Below are positions 49,595-59,465 of a stretch of DNA of 64,000 nt, piece by piece. The position numbers were made by a program, and so were the translations under genes. Each line of letters opens with the position of its first letter. Positions within the stretch are counted from its first letter, which is position 1. The stretch comes from Harmothoe impar (lineage: Eukaryota; Annelida; Polychaeta; Phyllodocida; Polynoidae): positions 14,103,418 through 14,167,417 of the forward strand of contig OX381707.1 of the NCBI GenBank assembly GCA_947462335.1, written 5' to 3'. A model generated the notes under the pieces. That model searched no databases, was not told the DNA's origin, and was given only the letters and a program-made list of their open reading frames with translations.

Positions 49595-49707
49595 TATGAT
49601 GTTCCATCAGTAAGCTATAGCAGAGCTTAACACTGCTACAGAAAGATTTGTGGGCTCTGCACGAAGACATCTTTATACAGTATAGTTTTCCTTTATTTAT
49701 ACTATAA

Positions 49708-49958
49708 GGCCAAAAAAATTAAAAAAGGTATCTTTCAGGTAACATGGAAGGAAAGACTAGGGTCAGTAGGTAAAATATTTATATTCATTTTTTAACATGA
49801 AAGTACTAGCCATCCTCCTTGTAAACCCTAAAACTGACCCAAAAAGTGTAAAAATATGAAACTTTCTTTAAAAGTGCACACAAAAAAACGCGCAGGCCGG
49901 CCCTTATTTGCCAGAGTCGGTCGTGTGACCTGAAACAAACTTTTTTTAAAATTTGGCC
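49708..49958. mobile_element. MITE family A, copy 6
   Basis: Flanked by TAA on both sides. The ends are GGCCAAAAAAATT and AAAATTTGGCC, with the inverted 'ctttcaggtaacatgg' and 'gtgtgacctgaaac' inside. Confidence 0.85.
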
Positions 49959-50306
49959 TAAACAGAATACAGAGGCAGCGGACCCTGATCATTTGATACC
50001 CAGCTTACATCTTGTTCAGAGGGTTTACAGTAGGAGGGGTATAGATGAGTGGTCACTCTAATGCATTACGAGGGAGACCCTCACACTCCTATTGCATTTT
50101 TGGTGAAGGGGCATAACCTATGATGGGTTCATAATGACAGACATGATGTTTACATCATTGTAGTATCCATAATCATTATTTGCTATACAGAACATCCAGA
50201 AATGCCAGCTGGTAAAAGTGATGACAGCAGTGTGGGGTGGGGCATGGGCGGGGGGGGGGAGTTACTGGAGAACATTGATGGTAATATGCTATAAAAGGGG
50301 CATCTA

Positions 50307-50667
50307 GATCCATAGGTTTAAAGGGTTAGTCAGTTCTGACTATCCTAGGTTCATAATATGTGTGTTAGTCCCAATAGCAAAGTTATATTCGAAAATGACT
50401 GTGGGTTCAGTCAGTAGTGGCTGACCTAGGTTCATCATTGGTGTGCTGTATTTGTATTCCACTAGTTGGTGCCATCTGTAAGATACTTTGATGACCACTC
50501 GGTCCACTCAGTGGCTCCCCCCGGAAATCTAAAGACTGAGGTTGGTGGGTCAGTACTGACCAACCTGACAATAATAACTTACCTAGGTTGGTCGTATAGG
50601 GAGCCAACAAATGACTAACTATGTTGACTGACAGATTGGTCGTATAGGGAGCCTAGGAATATCAGTG
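50307..50667. mobile_element. CACTG/TA-family element X1
   Basis: The right end GGAATATCAGTG is followed by TA, and TA precedes the eroded left end. Its body matches, inverted, the better copy at 51399-51675: 'cagtcagtagtggct', 'ccactagttggtgccatctg', 'ttggtcgtatagggagcc'. The paralogous module at 42640-42735 lacks it. Confidence 0.75.
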
Positions 50668-51124
50668 TACCCATGGGTCTTTTAGCAAGAAATGCTGGTT
50701 AATAAAGGTCAGAAGCTTCATTTAGCGAATTATCAGTATCTTTGCTGGTGATTGACGATGTGGTATATAGATGTGTGACATAGGTGATATTTAAATAGTA
50801 TTGAATAAAGCCCTATGAAAGTTATACTAAACACATACTGCATTATGACCTCTACACTGATAATAATGGACCTAGGAATGTTAGTCACTACAGACTATAT
50901 TTCTATGGCAAGAAAAAAGGGCTATACTTAGATAGTCACCTAGATCTAACCTAAGTTAGTCATTATAGTCAATTTATAGTCGAGCATCAACTCAGTAAGT
51001 TGGGCTATAAAGTTAAGTGACTATTAATTAAATGCTTTCATACTCTACTGTAGTTACTTTAACTATAGATCTAGCAAATCATGACTACGGAGAACATAGG
51101 GGGACTTTAAGTTCTGAAAGCATG

Positions 51125-51390
51125 TCAATGTTAAGTAGGGCAGAATCAAGAAATGTAGGTTAGAGCAGGAGAGAACAAGGCAGAGAAAATTCATGTAGAG
51201 TAGACCAAGGTAGAGCAAGAAAGAGCAAAATAAAGTAATGTAAAGTTGACCGAGGCAGAGCAGAGCTGTTTTAGCTTACTCTACATTGATCTATCTCGCC
51301 CGACTTTACTCTACATTGCTCTGCTTTCCCCTACCCTGCCCTACCCCGCGCTATTTTACATGACTCTGCCCTCCCATGCTCTGATCTACA
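51125..51390. repeat. purine/pyrimidine inverted micro-repeat array
   Basis: The left half is a degenerate tandem of 'gtagagcaaggcagag' words (purine-rich, 51130-51265). The right half is the complementary 'ctctacattgctctgc' type (51276-51390). Together they form a long imperfect stem. Confidence 0.65.
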
Positions 51391-51398
51391 AGCATGTA

Positions 51399-51675
51399 CA
51401 CTAATAATCGTAGGCTCCCTATACGACCAATCTCTCAGTCACTAGTACTTAACCTAGTATGTCATTTTTTGGCTCCCTTACGACCAATCTAGGTATGTTA
51501 TTATTGTCAGGTTGGTCAGTACTGACCAACCCACCTTAGTCTTTTAATGTCCAGGGGGAGCCACTGAGTAGTCATTACAGGTGGCACCAACTAGTGGTAC
51601 ACAAATACAACACACCTATGATGAACCTAGATTAGCCACTACTGACTGACCCTCTCAACTTATGGATTTTCAGTG
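51399..51675. mobile_element. CACTA/G-TA element nested in X2
   Basis: CACTAATAATCG and GGATTTTCAGTG are inverted ends flanked by TA. In the middle, 51510-51531 is a perfect 22-bp palindrome with half-site GGTTGGTCAGT. It is the inverted relative of X1. Confidence 0.8.
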
Positions 51676-52327
51676 TATAAGAGTGGTTTAAATAGGAGAA
51701 GATGCGCCTACCTGCAGTAGCTGAGCATTAAATTCTGAATTCCAACTGTTTTCCTTGAACACATTCCTGTGACATCATCAATTTGTGTGTTCCATGCATA
51801 GTCATAGTGACTTTTTGACTATGATGTGACCAATGTATGTAGACATCTGACTATGGGTGTCAAAATATGAGGGTATAGTCACTATTGACTATAGGTTGTT
51901 TTATCAGTATAGGTGATTGCCAATGGCATCCTTTTTAAGGTACAATTTGACCTCTGTCCTCTGTGTTTGACCTTGAGGGATGGAGCAGGTTAGTGGGTTC
52001 CCACGGTGACATTTTTAGTGTAGGTGATCAATCAATAGGCTGCTCTGTGTCAGGGCTACCACTGCATAAGGCATCGAGTTTCTCATCCTTTAATACATGC
52101 TTTTTGTTGCAGGAAAGGGGCTTAAAGTAGGAGCCGCACCTTGTCAGCAGCTCACAGCAGCTTTTTCCTCCTTTAAGCACCCACCTACTTTCCTGCAAAT
52201 TTAAGCGTCACCTTAAAGTAGGGCTTGCAGTTTGTCAGCAGATTTCACCTACTTTAATAATCTACCTCCTTTCCTCCAACTTTAAAATGTGCTTAAAGTA
52301 GGAGACACATTAAACTTCACCTCAAGG

Positions 52328-52695
52328 CTGGGGACAGGTGAGGGGAGGCCAGGGACAGGTGAGGGGAGGCCGCGGATAGGTGAGGGAAGGCCGGGGACAG
52401 GTGAGGGGAGGCAGGGGACAGGTGAGGGAAGGCCGGGAACAGGTGAGGGGAGGCTGGGTACAGGTGAGGGGAGGCCGGGGACAGGTGAGGGAAGGCCGGG
52501 GACAGGTGAGGGGAGGCCGGGGACAGGTGAGAGGAGGCCGGGGACAGGTGAGGTGAGGCCGGGGACAGGTGAGGGGAGGCCGGGGACAGGTGAGAGGAGG
52601 CCGGGGACAGGTGAGGTGAGGCCGGGGACAGGTGAGGTGAGGCCGGGGACAGGTGAGGGAAGGCCGGGGACAGGTGAGCGGAGGCTGGGGACAGG
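52328..52695. repeat. 21-bp minisatellite, 17 units
   Basis: The unit GGGGACAGGTGAGGGGAGGC plus C repeats 17 times with few changes. Because 21 is a multiple of three, it makes an open frame coding PGTGEGR repeats. That frame has no support as a gene. Confidence 0.95.
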
Positions 52696-52720
52696 ATATG
52701 CAGATAGCTGGGGGAGAGGT

Positions 52721-53030
52721 GTGGCGGTCTGTGTGGCGCTTTAGAGCCGCCAGGAAGTAGCCTATGACGCCTTGTACGCGCCCTGGAGGTGCAGGTAGCT
52801 TAGGTAGACCTGTGGCGGTCTGTGCGGCGCTTTAGAGCCGCAAGGAAGTAGCCTATGACGCCTTGTACGCGCCCTGGAGGTGCAGGTAGCTTAGGTAGAC
52901 CTGTGGCGGTCTGTGCGGCGCTTTAGAGCCGCCAGGAAGTAGCCTATGACGCCTTGTACGCGCCCTGGAGGTACAGGTAGCTCAGGTAGACCTGTGGCGG
53001 TCTGTGTGGCGCTTTAGAGCCACCAGGATC
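52721..53030. repeat. 91-bp tandem repeat, 3.4 units
   Basis: Units start at 52721, 52812, 52903 and 52994 (GTGGCGGTCTGTGCGGCG). Each contains 'gcctatgacgccttgtacgc' and they differ at only a few positions, so the array is young. Confidence 0.95.
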
Positions 53031-53298
53031 TGCACCCTATGACTGCCAAGGCTATACTGATCCGCTCCAGTGCACATGAGAGGTCATGTGACCACCTCTA
53101 GCCAATCACAGGGAGGTCTCGCGGCAGTCACGTGACCGTGACAGCAACCCCTTTATAATGGGGGGTGCTGAGTGGGGGGCTCCTCACTCCACTACTGCCT
53201 GGTCTACTGGATACACCTCCTGCTGCTACAACCTACCTGCTGCCTGCTGAAGCTCTGCCCGACTGACTGCCCAGCTGCCCACTTGACTGCCCAGCCTC

Positions 53299-53490
53299 CA
53301 GGACCAAGCCCCAGCCTTCAGGACCCAGCCCCAGCCTTCAGGACCCGGTCCCAGCCTTCAGCACCCGGCCCCAGCCTTCAGGAACCGGCCCCAGCCTTCA
53401 GGAACCGGTCCAAGCTTCCTTAACCTGGCCCCGGCCTCCTTTACCTGGCCCAGCCTCCAGCACCCAGCCCAAGCCTCCAGCACCCAGCCC
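53299..53490. repeat. 20-bp C-rich minisatellite
   Basis: The unit CAGGACCCAGCCCCAGCCTT has an exact 20-bp period for about six units, then degenerates. The proline-rich open frame across it shifts meaning every unit and is not a gene. Confidence 0.9.
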
Positions 53491-53599
53491 AAGCATCAAT
53501 GCCTCCAAGAAATATCCTCAAAATGATGACCCCTCCCCCTTGAATAAAATACAAATACTCATGTCCATATTTCACCTACAGTCCTAAAATACCATTAGT

Positions 53600-53900
53600 G
53601 GTTGATCCAATATCTGCAACTTTAAGCAAACCTCCAAGTCAATGACTTATCAAATATCTGCAACTTTAAGCACAACTCCAAGTCAACATGATCCAATATC
53701 TGCAACTTTAAGCAAACCTCCAAATGAGGGTTTAATCAAATTGCTGCAACTTTAAGCAAACCTCCAAGTCAGGGTTTAATCTAATTTCTGCAGCTTTAAG
53801 TAAACCTCCAAGTCAGGGTTTAATCATATTTCTGCAGCTTTAAGCAAACCTCCAAGTCAGGGTATAATCAAATTTCTGCAGCTTTAAGCAGAGCTGCAAG
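53600..53900. repeat. tandem repeat of about 44 bp near the element's right end
   Basis: Seven copies of 'ctgcaactttaagcaaacct' followed by 'ccaagtcagggtttaatc', at intervals of 39-46 bp. Related 'ctttaag' words occur near the left end, the kind of subterminal array that CACTA transposases bind in known members. Confidence 0.85.
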
Positions 53901-54821
53901 CCCGAGTTTGATCAACTTTCGGCAACTTTTATTACGGCCATTCAGCGTGCGACAAGTTGCTTAAAGCTGCAGGCTAGTCCGGGTTTTTTCCTCTTTAAGC
54001 GTTGCTGACAAGTTTGCTTAAAGTTGCAAAAAGTTGACTATTTTTGCTTAATATCGGACATTAAGCAAAATTAAGCAAAGTGTAAAGCTGTCAAAATTAG
54101 ATGGCTTATGCAGTGTACATGGTGTTCCCACACATAAAAGCAAGCACATTTAGCTCAGTCATATTGTACACACTTATACAGCATAATGCATTTTTTCAAA
54201 GTATTTTCTTAGATATTATTGTTAAATTCCACCTAAAAATCTAAACGTTAGCATATTTCACATAATAAAAGGTTCTTTAGACAAGAATGGAATTCCAAAC
54301 TTGCAGATCAGACAGAACAAGTAAAATAAATCACATATGTAGCCAATGCTAAATCAGTAAGGCCCACTGCTTGTAATATGCTGATATTACATTGGCAGTC
54401 AAATTCCAGACTCTGTGAGCCTTGCAATTTCAAAATCACTGAATGTGACTGTTTGATGTCTAATGCAGTAGAAGCTTGTGTGATATGTCAAGACATTGCC
54501 AACTCGAATTGGACCTTCACTGTGGTCTTTTCATGAATGCCACATGACTCACAGAGAAGCCTGTGTGAGAGCAGGAAGGAGGCCAGGTCAGAGGGGATGA
54601 ACTCTTCTCTCACAGGGTTATTCAGGTGTCAGAAAGTTCACTACCTGATTCTATACAAGAGTTCTTGATTTTGACACTTTGAATGGAAGTCTTCACATCC
54701 TGAAGATTGAATGACAGGAAGCCCATTCTTTCACATTCCAAGAAAAGTAGAATAGATAATACTTTATTCTCTTTGGAGATTGTGTTTAGTCCTGCACACT
54801 ATGGTAAAACTGTTTTGTTAA

Positions 54822-55729
54822 GGTGGGTCACTACCTCTTGAATATGGACAAATTGCGCAGGTATCTGCGCATATAGCTTTAATGCCTCAGAATGAGCTGA
54901 TATTTAATCACTGTGTGCATATATATGCTGACTAAGAAAAATGTCCAAAAATTAGACGGTTTTGAGAAAAATTGAGCTTTATATTGGACTTTGAATATTT
55001 GATATATTTGTAGCTGATAATATTTGCTATTTATGACATAAGCTAAAAAATTGGAATTATTAATCAATAAATCATTATCTAGATTGATATAAATGCCATT
55101 ACATTGCTTGAAGTAACCAAGGGTATAAAGTACAGCCATTTATACGCTGATTCTTGCCATTTTACCCAACATTCTAGGCATTAAATAGGAGATTTAGACC
55201 ATTTTTGCACTATTTTTTAACTTCAAAGGCCAAAAAACCTAAAAATATGCCCGGGACCCCCTATCAAAAGCACTTCTATATGCTAGCAAATTATCTTAAC
55301 TATTTTTTGAGAGAGTTAAAAATAATTCTGTTAACTTTGAATACTATCTTTAGCTAATAAAGCTACAAAATAATGAAAATTTGTTCCTATTCATTCCGGA
55401 AACATCATATTTTTACCCAGAATGCCATTGCATACAACTGTAAAATTATTTTTGCAGTAAAGTGGGACATACATAGGCGTTTCACATGTGAAGTATAACA
55501 TTTCTGTGCATAATTTTTGATATGAAAAAAAATCATGGAAGTTTTCACATTTTTTTCTATTTTTTTGTGAAAAATGAAAATACTTTAATTTTTCAAAATT
55601 CTGTAATTTAAAAAGGCGCTCAGGACCCCCCATTTTTCTTTTCATTTTCCGATTCTATATGATCTAGACTGCATCTAGGAAAAAAATTGAGAGATTCTGT
55701 TAACTTTGATCAAAGGGTAGAGACCCACC
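54822..55729. mobile_element. 908-bp TTAA-flanked element (piggyBac- or Kolobok-like)
   Basis: GGTGGGTCACTACC and GGGTAGAGACCCACC are inverted ends, with TTAA on both sides (54818-54821 and 55730-55733). The interior is AT-rich and noncoding. The matching place in T4 (about 43890) has no insertion. TTAA targets are used by piggyBac and Kolobok; which one is not decided. Confidence 0.85.
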
Positions 55730-55734
55730 TTAAA

Positions 55735-57400
55735 GTGCACTACCACAATAATAAGGCATTAAAACATATTGACTTTAAGAGATGAACTTAACTTTCATCT
55801 AAGTTCCTTCTGAGCTGTTGGCTAGACCCATCCTTCACCATAGTTATGTGGGTTAAGCTTCTGCATCCTAATATTTAAAGAACGCTCTGTTTCACCATTA
55901 ACAAGATCAATGGAAAGCTTTCCGTTATCAGGTGGTCCAATTCTCAGAACCGCTACTCTAAATCTGTTTGTGTAGATCTCTACTATAGATGACATATTAG
56001 GTTGTATCTAAGACAGAGGTAACATGGGCAGACATCATCTGATATCAAGCCTTAATCCAGTTAACAATGGGAGTACACAGTTGAACAACAGACTGCTGAA
56101 GTGAAGCTGCTCTAGTGTAATTAAAATTATCAGATTATAGCCTTGAGATTATCACATTGAGATTACACAGCAGCAATGGGTTTACTTTTTACCTATTACA
56201 TTGCTTATCTCAACTCATCTCTCCCAAATTTAATTACATATTATACCATCTAACTCACTTTTGACAGGATTATTTGGAAGTGGTTCTCAGAATCATACTT
56301 TCATTTATAAATATTGTTCCCCAAATTATCTTAGTACTAGAGTCACACTCACTGCACTTTATATATTGGGCTACTACTTTGTTTGGACACTCCTATATAG
56401 GCTCTCTTATACATTCCTGTTGTGATTGCCTAACTCTCCTCTTCAACATCTAAATATAGTAGCTTACTAGGCACTACATATCAAACGGTTTCATTACTGG
56501 AGGATATCAATAATTATCTTGTTAAAAAGTAATTGTTCTAAATGTGCATTTCTAATCAGCATTATCCCTTGAAGGTACATTCTAATGTCAATGCCTCTCA
56601 CTTCATCATGTTAATAGTTTTAAGTATCTTATCTAAAACAATTGACCAACGTTTCATTCAAGCTTGTCAATGCCTCTGTACAAACGTTATTAATATAAGT
56701 GCAATCTTATCTGAACCTTTGTCCGTCCTTAGGTCTCACTCTGTCGGTGATTGGACAGGGTAATTAGCCCAGCTAGCTATGTGGACTGCTTGATTAATTT
56801 ACCGGCAGGAGAATAACACCCCTTTATGGTGAGATTTGTATTATATAATTATATAACCACAGGAATGGCAGCTTATACTCACCAACTGTCCAGCCCTGTC
56901 ATCCAATGCATCATGCTGATACAATAGCTTCTTTAGCCCCTAGACCTGTGGACGAAAGCAGTTCTCATAGGCATAGGGCCACATGTCATACTGGGAAACA
57001 GATTGGTGTGTTGGGTCCAAAGTGCTGTTCTGTGGTACAGTTTATCAATATCACAGACGTGCGGTTAATGAAAGCTACCTGTATGAATTACTTTCACAGA
57101 AACTTGAGAATTGGCGATCACAAAGTGGAATTGGTTAGCTTGCCAATGCAGTGCCTAACCCTCTGGGTGAGATTATCAGATTTTTTCCAGCATCAGGATT
57201 TTACTAATTTGCATAGTTTGATGAACCAAATTCAACTAGTCGGATCAATATTAGAATCAACACAAGCCATTTTTAGTTTACGATAATGGCCTCATCATTT
57301 ATAAGTTTGAATGGACAAATTTCAATGGAAGGCAATTCTGTAGTCCCGATACTATATCCACCGTGCCATCTGACTCTCAAAGAAGGCTAGGCGAGGACAA
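55735..57400. other. unassigned stretch with one paralogous segment
   Basis: 56980-57055 ('gggaaacagattggtgtgtt') matches 31125-31200. The 126-codon frame at 56906-57286 overlaps this duplication, but the other copy is not open and no domain was seen, so it is not called. Confidence 0.45.
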
Positions 57401-57404
57401 GAGT

Positions 57405-57907
57405 TGGAAGGTGTTTCAAAAGGGTGCTATTAGAACAGAGTAAAACAAAGTGTTTCTAAAGCGGCTTCACTAGTAACAAATTCCTACTAGTGATCATAAG
57501 GCGCACTGCTGGTAAGTATATTCCTTTTGGTGGTTATCCTGTACCAATCTATTGGTCTGTGTGCTCAGTGCTATTCCTACCTACACGCCGTTTCCTCTTT
57601 GAGGCTACAAAATCTTAGGTTGACTTATGTTGACTGGGACCATGGAGAATATTATTTCTGGAATATTCCACGTTCCTACGAGCGCTGAATAAGTTGCGGA
57701 ATAGAACAGAAAAAACACTATTAACAAAGTTTTTCCAAAAGAATATTCTAATAGTGGTATTAGGAGTGACGAAAAGTCAATGAAATAGAACAGACTTTGT
57801 GAAACACTTTGTTAATAGTGGTTTTTCTGTTCTATTCCGCAACTTATTCAGCGCTCGTAGGAACGTGGAATATTCCAGAAATAATATTCCTTTTGAAACA
57901 CCTTCCA
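57405..57907. mobile_element. 503-bp element with nearly perfect inner inverted repeat
   Basis: Ends TGGAAGGTGTTTCAAAAGG and CCTTTTGAAACACCTTCCA are perfect inverted repeats of 19 bp. Inside, 57647-57730 and 57806-57889 are 84-bp inverted arms with one mismatch. The loop is 75 bp. The target duplication is not clear. The open frames at 57799 and 57848 come from the two arms and are not genes. Confidence 0.85.
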
Positions 57908-57909
57908 GG

Positions 57910-58790
57910 GCACTGTCACAGGGTGATAAAGTGCTCTACCAGTGCTATGACCCTGACAATCAATCTCTGTTGAAGCTATTTGATGTTCACTATTTAGGAT
58001 TTTGCTTCCCATGTTGGTAGGAAAGGCTTGAGGGTAGAGCAGTCCATACACCTTTAGCCTTTCTAAAGACTAGAGAGTAGTCTAAATGATATGCCTTTTC
58101 GTCATGATACAGGAATGCAACATTGGCAGGTCTATTTGCCAAAACTGCATTCATACAGTATGCTAATCCTTTGGCAGTATATCCAGCCCCGCTTGGTGTT
58201 ACTGTTAGAGTGGCACAATAGTCTGTGATAAAGCACATTGTACCTCTTGAAGTATTAAGCAGTGCCCAATGTGCCCAAAGATAAGACGGCAAATGGCAAA
58301 AATATTGAAGTCTGCAGGGGCCCATTTCGCAAGTTTGAACGACTCATTTTGCTTTATATTGTTTAAGTAAAACAGTGAATGATTCATGCAACCCTTACAT
58401 ATAGCAGTGAACGATTCATGCAGCCCTTTACATATAGCTGAATTGTCCAGGTATACATGGTTATCAAATAATCATCCTTCCCTGCCTCACTGCCTCCCTG
58501 CCTCCCTGCCTGCCTCCCTGCCTGCCCCCCTGCCTCCCTGCCTACCTGCCTCCCCCCTCTCTGTGGACAAAAGCTCTTGATGAAAGCTAGCTCTGGACAA
58601 AAGCTTTGGACGAAAGCCATACATTAAACAATTTGCTCTGTACGATTTTACCAGATATCTATGTTTTGCTTATGATGCAATCGTTTCCTATTGAGAAATG
58701 GGCCCCTGAGGCCCACATCCACATATCCACATATATTGTGTGTGTCAAAGAAGAAGGGGAGGAGGAGGTTCTTTTGGGTTAATTTTGTTC
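57910..58790. other. stretch with simple tandem repeats
   Basis: 58373-58437 is a 32-33-bp tandem pair (CAGTGAAYGATTCATGCA type), 58483-58558 is a (CCTGCCTC)n microsatellite, and 58559-58618 is a pair of 'ctctggacaaaagct' units. No gene was recognised. The frame at 57990-58325 has no domain. Confidence 0.55.
58483..58558. repeat. (CCTGCCTC)n microsatellite
   Basis: About ten CTGCCTCC/CTGCCTGC units. It makes proline/leucine frames that are not genes. Confidence 0.95.
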
Positions 58791-59465
58791 ATTCAGAAAT
58801 AACCTCTTCTCTATCACACCAAACCTGTGGGATGAACGCTGCTTGAAATTGGAGATTGCAGGAACAAAACACATTTCCTAATGAGGCAGGAGGTATTTTT
58901 CTCATCCAATTGAGTTGTCACGGAGGATTGATTAGAGTCATCCATAAAGCTAAAACGGCTCCTCTTATCGCTTTGTCCTCCATTACCTTCAGTCCTGTCA
59001 ACAAGGTAAATTGAAACTGAAACTCGCCAGCTGGCACAATCCTATGAACCAATATGAAAAATCTCTGTTCTGTGTACACTTGCTTGACAGATGGATGACA
59101 GATCGAAGATGAGGTGGCCTGTACAGCAGTGGTTATATTGAAATACTCAACAACGTTTTTTATAATAATCTTTTAAAGTTGTTGAGTGTTATTTGATTAT
59201 TCAGGCTTGTACAAGATAATGCACCAAATTCAATGGCGGCATGCTTAATTCTGACAGAGTGTTAATGATCATGACATGAGACATTCCCCAGCGGGACAAC
59301 ATGCCATCCTTGAAGGATTAAGTGCCACAGATACTGCAAGCATGATCTTGAAATTATCTAGGTCTTTGCGACGATGTATTGCCTGAAACGTAAAGGCTCA
59401 AAGTCGGCGGTATGATTTATCCTGCAGATGCTAAAATGTATAGCACAACTAGTGTGACCATGTAA

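Larger units (their letters stand above)
50855..51909. mobile_element. CACTG/TA-family element X2 containing a nested relative
   Basis: It starts CACTGATAATAATGG and ends TTTTATCAGTA, flanked by TA on both sides (50853-50854 and 51910-51911). It carries TAGTCAC/GTGACTA words near both ends, an inverted array of GTAGAGCA-type purine repeats (51125-51390), and the nested element at 51399-51675. The T4 module is continuous at this place. 1055 bp, no transposase. Confidence 0.75.
52060..54115. mobile_element. 2056-bp CACTG-ended element (CACTA/EnSpm-like) built of tandem repeats
   Basis: The ends CACTGCATAAG.GCATC and GATGGCTTATGCAGTG are inverted, and the target TAC is duplicated (52057-52059 and 54116-54118). 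The empty site 'gtcctacatggtg' at 43136, and others at 21047 and 32604, prove the limits. CACTG termini with a 3-bp duplication are the hallmark of CACTA/EnSpm elements. Subterminal repeats of 'ctttaag' type at both sides (52120-52290, 53600-54080) fit that group. The interior holds four tandem arrays listed separately and a TATA-like 'ctttataatgg' near 53150. No transposase, so it is non-autonomous. Confidence 0.85.
44420..54830. repeat. large module, copy T5, heavily interrupted
   Basis: It runs from 'gaaacaaaactcatttccag' (44527) to the segment ending near 54810. Compared with T3/T4 it is swollen by at least ten insertions listed separately (44933, 45419, 46283, 46851, 48087, 49382, 49708, 50307, 50855, 52060). 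Removing them leaves about the length of the T3/T4 unit. Confidence 0.7.

Noticed and set aside
52328..52695. Possible CRISPR array because of regular repeats
   Set aside because: Units are directly adjacent with no unique spacers, and the setting is eukaryotic.
52289..52744. 151-codon frame of PGTGEGR repeats
   Set aside because: It follows from a 21-bp minisatellite whose period is a multiple of three. It has no start context, is inside a transposon, and lacks non-repeat coding sequence.
53172..53423. Proline-rich 83-codon frame
   Set aside because: The 20-bp period shifts the frame each unit, so the peptide is incidental.
56906..57286. 126-codon plus-strand frame
   Set aside because: No recognised domain or splice signals, and the paralogous DNA near 31130 is not open.
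57799..58051. Mirrored frames at 57799 (plus) and 57848 (minus)
   Set aside because: They arise from the two inverted arms of the element at 57405-57907.
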